Assembly: GCA_023398615.1 (NCBI GenBank)
Contig: JAEWSD010000145.1
Coordinates: 1-29,804, forward strand
DNA length: 29,804 bases
Reading direction: 5' to 3'
Source of the DNA: Bacillota bacterium
GTDB taxonomy: Bacteria; Bacillota; Clostridia; Lachnospirales; Lachnospiraceae
Within the stretch, counting starts at the first letter, position 1. Each line of letters begins with the position of its first letter. Made by a program: the position numbers and the translations under genes. Under the pieces are notes generated by a model. It saw nothing but the letters and a program-made list of their open reading frames with translations. It was not told the DNA's origin and made no database searches. Below are positions 14,562 to 23,201 of this stretch, piece by piece.

Positions 14562-16772
14562 TTATTCAGAAAGATAGACACTGGTTTTCTCGATAATATG
14601 GTCTGCAGTTTCCTCAGCCGTAAGATTACCCTTAAAGAATTCCACAGATTCTTCAATCATAACATTAACGATCTGTTCGTCGCACACCGCCCGTTTTGTT
14701 ACCGTGGAGCAGGCTTGCATAAACTCCTCCAGTTGGTTCTGGTTTAGAGCTTTAAAGGCGATCGGACTGCTGCTTCCGTCCTCGTTTTCGATTTCGGAGT
14801 AGGCTTCATAAGCGCTGCGGTCTATCTGGGAATTTAATGTGAGAGCTTGCTTGTTTATCGGGAAACCGTCATAGAAATCCGATTTTCCGATTTCCTCCGA
14901 TAAAACCAATTTAATAAATTCCTTGCACAGATCTTTTTTACTGCTGTTATTATTAATCCCCAGCTCGCATTGAGGAATAAAGGAATCCTCGAATATGGTA
15001 AAGCTGCCGCCGACATAGGATACGATACCAAGCGGGAACAAGGAATTGTTAAAGCCTGCAACCGGTACCAGGCATAGCTGGCTGCTGCTTGCAAGGTCCC
15101 ACATATTATTTCCTGCACGGGAGTCTTCCGGATACTCATCGAGAATGCCCGTATTATTACCAATTGCCTTTAGCTGTGACAGGACAGCAGTCAGCTTTTC
15201 TTTATCGATCAGCCCGTCCGTGGTCATGATTTTCGAGGTAAGATAAGGAGCAAAGGCGGTGATGAAGTCTTTCGTCGTCATGCCGCCAAATAGTGAGGAA
15301 TCCTTGTCCGCCGCATAGCCGGCCAGTGACTCCAGACTGGTGAGCTGCTTTACGTCATCGTTTCGGCCGCATAGCAGGGGTAAGCCGAAGCGTGCGGGAA
15401 TGCAGAAGATTTTGTCCTTATCCCTGTAGACATCAGCAATGTTATTCAACAACTCACCGTTATCTGTCATCGGATTTATGATATCACTCAGATCGGCTAA
15501 CACACCCTTTTCGATGAAGGAATCAATGGGAAGACCATCAAGGGCAAGGATATCCGTACCACCGCCTGCCAGGAGCTCGGTATTCAAAGCTTTTATTAAA
15601 TCTTTTTTGATGGTTTCATCTGCGGTCTGGAACTCTTGCTCGGTCATGGCAGTAGTAATGGTTACCCTTACGTCCGGATTTTTCTGCTGGAACAGGGCTG
15701 CCGCCTGACGCAGCGTGGTATTGTCCTTCAAGGAATAAACGGTCAGTTCTATTGAAGGAATGGAATCCATGTTTTTGTCATAGCTGTATTTCATGAAGGA
15801 ATATCCGTTTTCCGAATTAAATAAAACGTAATAATTGCCGTCGGAGCCGGAAACAAAGCCGGAACTCCACAAGGACTGCATGGTAAGAGAGGTAAGGGTT
15901 CCGTCCACAACAGTCTGCCAGGTGGAGGTATCCTGTTCCAGAATATGGATTCCGTCACTGTTGCACAGAATGATATCATTGTTCTCGTTGATATCCAAGT
16001 ATGCATTGTAGCCGGAGCTGGAGAGTTTGGACTGAAAAGGATAATTTGTTTTGGTGTATCCCTTTTTTGTATCCAGAACATCAATTCCTGTAAATTTAAG
16101 ATCATTGTCATTCTTTCCAAGCAGCAGCCGTCCGCCGTTTGCTTTCATAATGGAATCCCTGCTGTAAGCTTCATCTGTTACGGTAAACTCATTTTTCATG
16201 GTTTCCGGATTATAGAAATTGATGTCTCCGCTGTAATACAGGGCGGCCAAGGTACCGTCGGCCAGGACGGCAACCTTCTCGGGTGCCATATAGATATCGA
16301 ATTGGGGATCTTTTTTATCCCAGCCTTCCGGAACCAGGGTTTCACAGGCGGACCCGTCGGTGGAACGCAGCAGGTTTCCTTTGTAACTGTCATCAATGAT
16401 TTCCACGTAATACAGATACTGGTTTCCTGAGGCATCCTCAAATACCTGGTCCATGTAACTGCTAGCTGCTTGTATTTTCAAGCTTTTCAGCCACTCCGGA
16501 GTATCTTCGGACCAGTTTCCGTCCTTGTCTAACCGGTAGCCGGTAACGGCCAGATTTTCTTCACCGGAGAAGTTATACAGGAACGGCATGCCATCCTTTT
16601 TTGTTAGCTGCAAGGATACGTTTTTGCCGATATCCTCCGGAAGCGGAAGAGTACTCTCGACGTAGCGTCCTTTACTTTTCCCTCCGGAAGTGGTTTTATC
16701 ATTGGCTTTGCCGCATCCGGTGATGGTAAGTGCCAGCAGTAATATAATAATGATAACTTGTTTTCTTTTCAT
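14562..16772 (-). CDS. Lipoprotein: propeller-like domain fused to ABC solute-binding domain (copy 2)
   Basis: 736-residue extracytoplasmic lipoprotein. The signal peptide ends in the lipobox LTITGC with C20 as the lipid-attached residue. Residues 40-335 form repeated beta strands of propeller type, with DGMPFLYNFSG, DASGNQYLYYVE, LADGTLAALYYSG, DINENNDIILCNSDGIHILE and GSDGNYYVLFNSENGYS. From about 345 (IELTVYSLKDNTTLRQAAAL) the chain follows the family 1 extracellular solute-binding fold: QKNPDVRV, TDILALDGLPIDSFIEKGVLADL, and near the end a conserved FYDGFPINKQAL. Ordinary binding proteins lack the front domain and are near 420 residues. Paralogue of the gene 57 bases upstream and probably cotranscribed with it. 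It likely feeds the sugar-type permeases encoded at 21.4-23.2 kb; ligand unknown. Confidence 0.85.
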   Translation of the reverse strand: MKRKQVIIIILLLALTITGCGKANDKTTSGGKSKGRYVESTLPLPEDIGKNVSLQLTKKDGMPFLYNFSGEENLAVTGYRLDKDGNWSEDTPEWLKSLKIQAASSYMDQVFEDASGNQYLYYVEIIDDSYKGNLLRSTDGSACETLVPEGWDKKDPQFDIYMAPEKVAVLADGTLAALYYSGDINFYNPETMKNEFTVTDEAYSRDSIMKANGGRLLLGKNDNDLKFTGIDVLDTKKGYTKTNYPFQSKLSSSGYNAYLDINENNDIILCNSDGIHILEQDTSTWQTVVDGTLTSLTMQSLWSSGFVSGSDGNYYVLFNSENGYSFMKYSYDKNMDSIPSIELTVYSLKDNTTLRQAAALFQQKNPDVRVTITTAMTEQEFQTADETIKKDLIKALNTELLAGGGTDILALDGLPIDSFIEKGVLADLSDIINPMTDNGELLNNIADVYRDKDKIFCIPARFGLPLLCGRNDDVKQLTSLESLAGYAADKDSSLFGGMTTKDFITAFAPYLTSKIMTTDGLIDKEKLTAVLSQLKAIGNNTGILDEYPEDSRAGNNMWDLASSSQLCLVPVAGFNNSLFPLGIVSYVGGSFTIFEDSFIPQCELGINNNSSKKDLCKEFIKLVLSEEIGKSDFYDGFPINKQALTLNSQIDRSAYEAYSEIENEDGSSSPIAFKALNQNQLEEFMQACSTVTKRAVCDEQIVNVMIEESVEFFKGNLTAEETADHIIEKTSVYLSE

Positions 16773-16829
16773 AGTTTGTTCCTATTGCATGGGGCTGCTG
16801 CCCAATCCTTTCTTTCATTTTTGAATTTT

Positions 16830-19061
16830 TTACTCTGCCAGATAAAGACTAACCTTTTCCATTATCCGGTCCGCGGTTTCCTCTGCCGTAAGATTACCCT
16901 TAAAGAATTCTTCGGTTTCTTCCAGGAGAGCGGATTCTATCTGCTCGTTGCTGCTCGCCCTTTTCGAAACCGAGGTGCAGGCATTGATAAGTGTTTCTAA
17001 TTGTTCCTCATTAAGCGGTTCCAGTATAATATTGGTATAGGTTCCGTCCTCCTTTTCAATTTTCGTGCCGAAGACAAAATTGCTTCGGTCGTTTTTCGAT
17101 ATGGTTTCCAATGCTTTTTTATTGACCGGGAATCCGTTATAAAAGTCAATGGAACCGATCTCTTCCGATAAAGCCAGCGTAAGGAATTTCTTACAGAGCT
17201 CTATCTGGTTACTGGCGGCATTTATACCTAACTCACAGGACGGAATAAAGGAAGCTTCAAAAGGTACATAGCTTCCGTTCACATATTCGGCTATGCCCAG
17301 GGGCAGCGTGGAATTGGTGAAGCCATTTAACGGGACAAGACACATAGGGCTGCCTTTGACCAGGCTTGAGATGTCGGTTCTGTCCTCGGATTCCTTTCCG
17401 TTCTCCTCAATGATAATGCAGTTATCCGCTATTTCCCTTAGCTCATTCAATACAGAGACGAGCTTGGCTCTGTCCGGTTTACCGTTCACTATAATTTTAT
17501 CGCTCAGATAGGGAGAAAACAAAGTGATGAAATCGTTCAGCGTAATATTATCAAACAGCTGCTCGTCTCTGTGAGCGGATGCATAATCCGCCATTCCGTC
17601 TATTGCGGATAATTCCGTAATACCGGTTTTTTTGCCGAACAGAAACGGTAAATTGTAATGGGTTGGGACGTAATATATTTTCTCATTCTTCCAATATGCG
17701 TTCACTATGTTCGGAAGCAATTCGCCGCTGTCCGTCAGGGGCCGGATAACATCCGTGATATCGGCAAGTACACCCTTTTCCAGGAAAGAATCGGTGGGAA
17801 GCCCGTCAAGTATAAGAATATCCGGCCCGTTTCCCGCCAAAAGCTCTGTATTCAGTGCCCTTATGTAGTCTCTCTTCAGAGAATTATCTGCTTTCATGAA
17901 TTCCTCATATGTCATTGCCGCAGCAAAATTAACCTTAACATCAGGGTGATACCGGCAAAAAACGGATGCCGCCTGCTGTATTGCCGTATTCTCCGTAAGT
18001 GAAAATACGGTAATTTCGGTTGCGGGTACCGAATTAACGGAAGCATCATAATGGTATCCCATCAAAGAATAACCGCTTTCTGAATGATACAGGACGTAAC
18101 AGTCTCCGTTTTCACCAGCAGTAAAGCCGCTGATACGCAAGGTTTTCATACTAAGTGAGGTAATGGTTCCGTCTACTATTGTCTGCCAGGTGGAGGTGCC
18201 CTGCTCCAGAATATGAATTCCGTCCGGATTGCACAGGAGGATATCTTCATTACCGTTAACATCTACATACGCACTTCCATCTAATGCGGATTGTATGGGA
18301 TAACTTGTTTTACCGTACCCATTCATTGTATCATAAACATCAATACTTGTAATCTTTTCACCCTTCTCCTCACCCAGAATCAGCGACCGGCCGTTTGCAA
18401 AAAGTATCGTTTTCGCGTATTGTGTTTCCGTAATGCTGTATTCCTTATCCAGTGTTTCGGAATTATAAAAGTTTATCGCCGGAGCATTCGTACTTTCTGT
18501 GTAGGCATCTAAGGTAACCAGGGTCCCATTCTCCAGAACGGCGATCCTTTCCGGTGCCGGATAACCGCCGTTTTCCTCCGGCTTTTTGTCCCATCCCTCC
18601 GGACTGAGAGGTGTGGCGCCATTCCCGCCGTTACTGGAGAGCAGGCTGCCTTTGTAGTGGTTATCCTCAATAACGGTATAGTAAAGATATTGGTTTTTGC
18701 GGGAATCTTCAAATACCATATCCTGATAGTTCGGAACGGACGGTATGGAAACATTCTTCAGCCATTCCGGCGTGTCTTCCGTCCAGGTTCCGTCTTTATC
18801 CATTCTGTAGCCTGCTATGGTCGTCTGTTCACTGCCTGAGAATACATAAAGGAAGGGCAGACCGTCTTTTCCGGTGAGCTGTATGACTGCATGATCGTCA
18901 AGATTCTCCGGCAGGCTTATGTTACTTTCCGTGTAACGGCCTTTTTCGGAGCTGCCTAAATTCGGTGGCTTGTCAATACTGTTTTTATTCTCTGCTTTTT
19001 TGCAGCCGGCAATCATGACCGACAGAATAATAAGCAGCAGTATTTTATTCTTCTTTTTCAT
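16830..19061 (-). CDS. Lipoprotein: propeller-like domain fused to ABC solute-binding domain (copy 1)
   Basis: 743-residue paralogue of the next gene downstream, clearly similar along its full length (shared DSFLEKGVLADI-type, SGFTAGENGDCYVLYHSESG-type and KGNLTAEETADRIMEK-type segments). Lipobox VMIAGC places the acylated cysteine at C20. Residues 45-340 are propeller-like beta repeats; the solute-binding fold starts near ITVFSLTENTAIQQAASV. The start 19061 is chosen because AAGGGG is five bases ahead; an in-frame ATG at 19079 would add six residues. It is transcribed away from the two-component system across a shared promoter region, and is the first gene of the lipoprotein pair. Two diverged copies suggest two ligands or a heterologous pair. 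Confidence 0.85.
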   Translation of the reverse strand: MKKKNKILLLIILSVMIAGCKKAENKNSIDKPPNLGSSEKGRYTESNISLPENLDDHAVIQLTGKDGLPFLYVFSGSEQTTIAGYRMDKDGTWTEDTPEWLKNVSIPSVPNYQDMVFEDSRKNQYLYYTVIEDNHYKGSLLSSNGGNGATPLSPEGWDKKPEENGGYPAPERIAVLENGTLVTLDAYTESTNAPAINFYNSETLDKEYSITETQYAKTILFANGRSLILGEEKGEKITSIDVYDTMNGYGKTSYPIQSALDGSAYVDVNGNEDILLCNPDGIHILEQGTSTWQTIVDGTITSLSMKTLRISGFTAGENGDCYVLYHSESGYSLMGYHYDASVNSVPATEITVFSLTENTAIQQAASVFCRYHPDVKVNFAAAMTYEEFMKADNSLKRDYIRALNTELLAGNGPDILILDGLPTDSFLEKGVLADITDVIRPLTDSGELLPNIVNAYWKNEKIYYVPTHYNLPFLFGKKTGITELSAIDGMADYASAHRDEQLFDNITLNDFITLFSPYLSDKIIVNGKPDRAKLVSVLNELREIADNCIIIEENGKESEDRTDISSLVKGSPMCLVPLNGFTNSTLPLGIAEYVNGSYVPFEASFIPSCELGINAASNQIELCKKFLTLALSEEIGSIDFYNGFPVNKKALETISKNDRSNFVFGTKIEKEDGTYTNIILEPLNEEQLETLINACTSVSKRASSNEQIESALLEETEEFFKGNLTAEETADRIMEKVSLYLAE

Positions 19062-19104
19062 TCTAACCCCTTTCTGCATATTGAACTCCCCTGCAAGTTT
19101 ACTT

Positions 19105-19134
19105 ATGTTACGGTTTCTTTTTTAACAAATGCAA
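19105..19134 (-). promoter_or_regulatory. Promoter of the lipoprotein pair
   Basis: Reverse strand TTGCAT (19134-19129), 18 bp, TAACAT (19110-19105). Its -35 is one arm of the dyad at 19127-19145, shared with the opposite promoter. Confidence 0.45.
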
Positions 19135-19145
19135 AGGTTGCATTT
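19127..19145. promoter_or_regulatory. Dyad placing two -35 boxes back to back
   Basis: AAATGCAA, three bases, TTGCATTT: a perfect 8-bp inverted repeat in the divergent gap. Each arm contains the TTGCAT -35 of one of the two divergent promoters, so any protein bound here would act on both. Confidence 0.65.
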
Positions 19146-19166
19146 CACTTACAATTATGTTATAAC
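19138..19166 (+). promoter_or_regulatory. Promoter of the two-component system
   Basis: TTGCAT (19138-19143), 17 bp, TATAAC (19161-19166), 60 bases before the response regulator. The motif at 19170-19180 overlaps the expected start of transcription. Confidence 0.65.
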
Positions 19167-19169
19167 GTG

Positions 19170-19180
19170 CTTATCTCTAA
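19170..19180 (-). promoter_or_regulatory. Candidate response-regulator box, copy 1
   Basis: Reverse strand reads TTAGAGATAAG, the same 11-mer found ahead of the permease operon (21368-21378). Flanks also agree as TA-Y and Y-A. Position at the transcription start of the two-component genes suggests autoregulation. Confidence 0.5.
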
Positions 19181-19226
19181 GTAATCTTAAAAATGTAAAG
19201 TTTTATCAGAAAAGAGGGGGTTAAAG

Positions 19227-19898
19227 ATGCGTATTTTAGTGATTGAGGATGATAAGGAATTGTGCTCCATCCTGGAATATCAACTGAAAAAGGAGGGGAT
19301 GGAATCGGATTTCTGCTATAACGGGGAGGATGCCTATTTCTATGCGGGCAAGCAGACCTATGATATTATCGTCTTAGACCGGATGCTTCCGGGAACGGAT
19401 GGGATTACCATACTAAAGACACTCAGAGAGCGGAAAATAGCCACTCCGGTGCTTATGCTGACGGCAATGGGCAGTCTTAAGAACCGGATCGAGGGCCTGG
19501 ACACCGGTGCGGATGATTATCTTACCAAGCCTTTTGAGATGGAGGAATTGCTTGCAAGAATACGTGCATTGGCAAGAAGGCCCGTAAGGATAGAGAATAC
19601 GGATGAGCTTTTTTTCTCCGATATCTGTTTAAATCAGGGAAAGGTCCTGTTAATCAGGGAGAAGGAAAGCTGTACCCTGTCAAAAAGGGAATGTGACCTG
19701 TTGGCATTTTTTATTAAGAATAAAGGGCAGATAATGACAAGGGAAACGCTCCTGTCAAGAATTTGGGGGGCGGACAGCTTTGTTACGGACGGTAATCTGG
19801 ATAATTTTATCTGCTTTCTCCGGAAAAGGTTACGCTCCGTACATAGCCATGCATCCATAAGGACACTTCGCTCTATCGGTTACCGACTGGAGGAGTAG
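19227..19898 (+). CDS. OmpR/PhoB-family response regulator
   Basis: 223 residues. The receiver domain (1-115) has the acidic pair E7-D8/D9, phosphoacceptor D51 in VLDRMLPG, the conserved T/S (MLTAMGS) and the lysine in LTKPF. The C-terminal winged helix (about 128-222) has LSKRECDLLAFFIKNKG and the recognition region SFVTDGNLDNFICFLRKRLR, as in OmpR/PhoB regulators. AGAGGGGG lies just ahead of the ATG. It is followed two bases later by its histidine kinase and is divergent from the propeller-SBP lipoproteins, which are likely targets together with the permeases. Signal unknown. Confidence 0.95.
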   Translation: MRILVIEDDKELCSILEYQLKKEGMESDFCYNGEDAYFYAGKQTYDIIVLDRMLPGTDGITILKTLRERKIATPVLMLTAMGSLKNRIEGLDTGADDYLTKPFEMEELLARIRALARRPVRIENTDELFFSDICLNQGKVLLIREKESCTLSKRECDLLAFFIKNKGQIMTRETLLSRIWGADSFVTDGNLDNFICFLRKRLRSVHSHASIRTLRSIGYRLEE

Positions 19899-19900
19899 GA

Positions 19901-21184
19901 ATGATACGCAGATTAAAAAGACGCCTGGTGCTGCTGTATGGTATAACAACAAGTATTATCCTGACGGTAATCGTAGCAGGGGTATTCATCATCAACGACA
20001 GGCAGGACGGGGAACAGCTGAGGGTACTGTTCCAGCGGGATGTTGAGCAGATTACGGAACAGATCCGTACGGAAAATGTAGTCAGCAGCTCCTGGTTAAG
20101 CAAATTATGGAATGACAGCCACCTTTACATAATGATCGAAGACAGCGGCAAACAACTTCACGGCTATAACCGGACGGATTCCGGCCTGGATTCGGCAGAG
20201 CTTATTAAGGAGCTTAAGGAGCAGGCTGCCGGGGAAGGCATTTACCTTAACAACAAACCGCTTTTTTCCGCAGCAGAGAAAACTCCGGTTTATAAGGTAA
20301 GACTTGACCGGGATTCTTTCCTGGGAATGGCGGTACTTATCCCGAAGGATACCGGATGGCTGAATATTATGGCGGTTTACTATGATCCGGGCAGGGACAG
20401 ATCCTTCCTGCGGCAGATTGCCCTTTACTCGGCAATTGATTTATGCGGAATAGCAGCATTATTTTTTATCAGTACCTTATATATCGGAAAGATATTAAAG
20501 CCGCTTGAGGAGGGGCAAAAGGAACAAAATGCTTTTGTGGCATCGGCTTCCCATGAACTGCGCTCCCCCCTTACCGTGATTAAGGCCGGAGTTGCCTCCC
20601 TGAGGGAGGATATCTCGAAAGCAGAGCAGTTTCTTCCGCATATTGAAGCCGAGTGCAACCGGATGAACGGACTGGTAAATGACATGCTGCAGCTGGCTGC
20701 CTCAGATGCGGGAATATGGAGTATGCATACGGAAGAAGTGGATATGGATACACTGCTGATAGAAAGCTATGATATGTATTGTACCTTACGCAATGGGCAA
20801 GATTATCAGCTTGCCTTACATCTTCCGGAGGAAGATTTGCATAAAATTACGGGAGATAAGGAACGCATCAAACAAATTCTTGCGATTCTGGTGGATAATG
20901 CCATACATTATTCCCTTTCCGGCGAGGTGATCACATTGCGTGCCTATAACAGAAAGCGTGCGGTTGCAATTGAGGTGGAAGATCACGGGAAAGGGATATC
21001 CGAGGAGGATAAAAAACGTATATTTGAAAGGTTTTACCGCGGGGACAAGTCCAGGAATGAGAAGAACCATTTCGGACTGGGGCTCAGCATAGCGAAAGAG
21101 CTGATAAGGCTTCATGACGGCAGTATATACGTTAAGGATACTGCCGGAGGCGGAGCAACTTTCGTGCTGCAGCTTCCGTGTTAG
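19901..21184 (+). CDS. Membrane sensor histidine kinase, partner of the upstream regulator
   Basis: 427 residues. Two membrane helices (about 8-32 and 171-196) flank a roughly 140-residue extracytoplasmic sensor region without recognised motifs. The HisKA domain has SASHELRSPL with phosphorylated H218; the ATPase domain shows N-box DNAIHYS, G1 VEDHGKGISEED, F-box FERFYRGD and G2 FGLGLSIAKELI. No HAMP domain is obvious between TM2 and the H-box. GGAGG (19889-19893) overlaps the end of the regulator gene. The outside loop could read the ligand state of the lipoproteins encoded next door; that is inference. A palindrome and terminator follow its stop, ending the two-gene operon. Confidence 0.94.
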   Translation: MIRRLKRRLVLLYGITTSIILTVIVAGVFIINDRQDGEQLRVLFQRDVEQITEQIRTENVVSSSWLSKLWNDSHLYIMIEDSGKQLHGYNRTDSGLDSAELIKELKEQAAGEGIYLNNKPLFSAAEKTPVYKVRLDRDSFLGMAVLIPKDTGWLNIMAVYYDPGRDRSFLRQIALYSAIDLCGIAALFFISTLYIGKILKPLEEGQKEQNAFVASASHELRSPLTVIKAGVASLREDISKAEQFLPHIEAECNRMNGLVNDMLQLAASDAGIWSMHTEEVDMDTLLIESYDMYCTLRNGQDYQLALHLPEEDLHKITGDKERIKQILAILVDNAIHYSLSGEVITLRAYNRKRAVAIEVEDHGKGISEEDKKRIFERFYRGDKSRNEKNHFGLGLSIAKELIRLHDGSIYVKDTAGGGATFVLQLPC

Positions 21185-21187
21185 GAT

Positions 21188-21283
21188 TAGAGTGTCAAAA
21201 GGCCAATTTAGTGTTCTAAATGAATATCAGTGTATATACACTGAATTCATAAAATTCAGTGTAAATGGTCTTTTGACACTCTA
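21188..21283. mobile_element. 96-bp fully palindromic MITE-like element with TA ends
   Basis: Outer arms of 14 bp (TAGAGTGTCAAAAG and its complement) enclose partly paired inner arms, and the exact centre is an 18-bp perfect palindrome TCAGTGTATATACACTGA (21227-21244). Both ends are TA, as in target duplications of IS630/Tc1-mariner-type elements. It carries no gene. It could also serve as a bidirectional terminator. No transposase is present in the window, so mobility is inferred from symmetry only. Confidence 0.6.
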
Positions 21284-21298
21284 GTCGTATTAGGCAAG

Positions 21299-21358
21299 AA
21301 ACTTCCGGTCAGGAAAGAGTTTCGCAAGTAAAACTCTTTCCTGACCGGAAGTTTTTTT
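21299..21358 (+). terminator. Strong intrinsic terminator after the two-component operon
   Basis: A perfect 24-bp stem (arms 21299-21322 and 21331-21354), eight-base loop CGCAAGTA, and a run of seven T ending the stem. It separates the kinase gene from the permease operon, which therefore needs its own promoter; none with good hexamers is visible in 21359-21437. Confidence 0.92.
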
Positions 21359-21367
21359 AGAGGTTAT

Positions 21368-21378
21368 TTAGAGATAAG
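21368..21378 (+). promoter_or_regulatory. Candidate response-regulator box, copy 2
   Basis: TTAGAGATAAG, identical to the reverse-strand copy at 19170-19180, sits 60 bases before the first permease. As this leader has no good -35 box, activator-dependent transcription would make sense. Confidence 0.5.
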
Positions 21379-21437
21379 TATGCTACGATTACGGTGTAAC
21401 CCGGTAATGATTCCCTAAATAATAAGCGCATAACACT

Positions 21438-22328
21438 ATGAAACGAACTGAAAATAGAAAACAAAAATCAAGTAATCTACATAAAAGAGAAACAATAACG
21501 GCCTGGTTATTGCTCCTGCCGAGTTTAACCGGTGTCGCGGTATTTATACTGATCCCCTTTGCCGATGCTATAAGAAGATCATTCTATGAAGCAATGAGCG
21601 GAAAATTTGTCGGAATGGCTAATTATATTACCGTATTTAAAAATGAAGCCTTCCGGCTGGCGGCGGGAAATACGGCCCGCTTCATCCTGACCTGTATTCC
21701 TCTTCTTTTAATGCTGTCTTTATTTCTGTCCGTCCTGATCTATGGCTTGAAAAGGTACGGCAGCTTTTTTAAAACCTCCATGCTGCTACCTATGGCTGTC
21801 CCGGTGGCATCGGTTGTTTTATTATGGAAAGTGTTTTTCAGTAATAACGGCCTGATCAATAAAGGATTATCAATGCTCGGGCTTGTGCCGGTAGAATGGA
21901 TGAATACATCGAAGGCGTTCTATGTGCTGATTTTCAGTTATCTGTGGAAGAACATCGGATATGATATGGTGCTGTGGCTGGCAGGACTGGACGGTATCTC
22001 CAGCGCTTTATACGAAGCCGCCTCCATAGATGGTGCCGGTGCCTTGAAGAAATTCCGTTACATCACGCTGCCCGGATTATTGCCGACCCTATTTATTATC
22101 GTCGTATTATCCCTGATTAATTCCTTTAAGGTATTCCGGGAGGCTTATTTGGTAGCAGGGAGCTATCCTGACAAGAGTATCTATTTGCTGCAGCATCTGT
22201 TCAATAACTGGTTTGTGAACCTGGATATCCAGAAAATGTGTGCTGCAGCCGTCATTGTGGCAGTTATCCTCCTGATCTTTATTCGTATCATTCAAAAAAC
22301 GGGAGCAAAGGAGGAGGAAGTGCAATGA
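21438..22328 (+). CDS. Sugar-type ABC transporter permease (MalF/UgpA-like)
   Basis: 296-residue inner-membrane permease, about six helices. The ATPase-coupling EAA loop is EAASIDGAG at 193-201, followed by LKKFRYITLPGL, the classical carbohydrate importer (CUT1) pattern; the front carries LLLPSLTGVAVFILIPFADA. It pairs with the next gene, whose ATG overlaps this stop. There is no obvious Shine-Dalgarno before ATG 21438, odd for this genome; either the start is weakly read or lies elsewhere. No ATPase gene is present; CUT1 importers often share one MsmK-type ATPase encoded elsewhere. Substrate probably delivered by the propeller-SBP lipoproteins across the two-component system. Confidence 0.93.
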   Translation: MKRTENRKQKSSNLHKRETITAWLLLLPSLTGVAVFILIPFADAIRRSFYEAMSGKFVGMANYITVFKNEAFRLAAGNTARFILTCIPLLLMLSLFLSVLIYGLKRYGSFFKTSMLLPMAVPVASVVLLWKVFFSNNGLINKGLSMLGLVPVEWMNTSKAFYVLIFSYLWKNIGYDMVLWLAGLDGISSALYEAASIDGAGALKKFRYITLPGLLPTLFIIVVLSLINSFKVFREAYLVAGSYPDKSIYLLQHLFNNWFVNLDIQKMCAAAVIVAVILLIFIRIIQKTGAKEEEVQ

Positions 22329-23170
22329 AGAGGAAAAAACTCTTATCCTATATAATTCTTATTGCTTTTTGTTCTCTTGTGTGGTTCCCCCTATGGATGA
22401 TGGCGGAGGGTTCCTTTATGGGAAAATCGGAGATAACGGATTATATCGGTTCGGTGCTGAATGAAACGAATAAGCCTGCGAGCTGGAGCCTGCTTCCGGT
22501 TTATCCGACCATACAGCCTTATGTGGAGCTTCTGTTGGATTCTCCGGATTTTTTCTCCATGTTCTGGAATTCTTCAAGACAGGTATTTCCCGGACTGCTC
22601 GGACAGCTGATCGTAGGGGTCCCGGCGGCCTGGAGCTTTGCCAGGTTCCGCTTCAGAGGCAGGAATATTCTGTTCCTGCTGTATATCATACTCATGATAA
22701 TGCCGTTTCAGGTAACTATGGTATCCAGTTATCTGGTGCTTGATAAATTTCATCTGATGAATACGAACTGGTCCTTGATTATTCCCAACATGTTTTCGGC
22801 CTTTCCGGTATTCATCATGACGAAATTCTTTCAGTCCATCCCCAAAGCGCTGATAGAAGCGGCAAAGATAGACGGTGCCGGAGAGATCAGTATCTTTCTC
22901 TATATCGGGATACCTATGGGCTCCTCAGGCATTATTTCGGCGGTGGTCCTGGGATTCCTGGAGTCCTGGAATGCGATAGAACAGCCATTAACCTTTCTGC
23001 AGGATAAATCGCGCTGGCCGTTATCCTTATTTCTGCCGGAGATAGCGGTGGAAAAGCTGGGTGTAGCTATGGCTGCTTCCCTGGTCATTCTGACTCCGGC
23101 CTTACTGATATTTCTATACGGGCAAAAATATCTGGAACAGGGCATTATCGCATCCGGAATTAAGGAATAG
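22325..23170 (+). CDS. Sugar-type ABC transporter permease (MalG/UgpE-like)
   Basis: 281 residues, six helices. EAA loop EAAKIDGAG at 178-186, then ISIFLYIGIPMGSSGI; the preceding IPKALIEA and the AAWSFARFRFRG segment near 101-112 are typical of MalG-type subunits. The start 22325 overlaps the previous stop by four bases and has GGAGGA just ahead; the frame is open further upstream within the first permease, but that part is shadow. The extracytoplasmic loop between helix 1 and 2 (about 30-80) is longer than the minimum. It forms the heterodimer with the preceding permease and is 31 bases from the adaptor gene, in the same operon. Confidence 0.93.
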   Translation: MKRKKLLSYIILIAFCSLVWFPLWMMAEGSFMGKSEITDYIGSVLNETNKPASWSLLPVYPTIQPYVELLLDSPDFFSMFWNSSRQVFPGLLGQLIVGVPAAWSFARFRFRGRNILFLLYIILMIMPFQVTMVSSYLVLDKFHLMNTNWSLIIPNMFSAFPVFIMTKFFQSIPKALIEAAKIDGAGEISIFLYIGIPMGSSGIISAVVLGFLESWNAIEQPLTFLQDKSRWPLSLFLPEIAVEKLGVAMAASLVILTPALLIFLYGQKYLEQGIIASGIKE

Positions 23171-23201
23171 TTTACGTTATGATTGGAGGTTTAATTGACC
23201 T

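Noticed and set aside
15945..16430. Forward 161-codon frame inside the lipoprotein gene
   Set aside because: Opposite a full-length domain protein with lipobox; no start signal or homology pattern.
21188..21283. CRISPR repeat or attachment site
   Set aside because: A single symmetric element without spaced copies, cas genes or integrase nearby.
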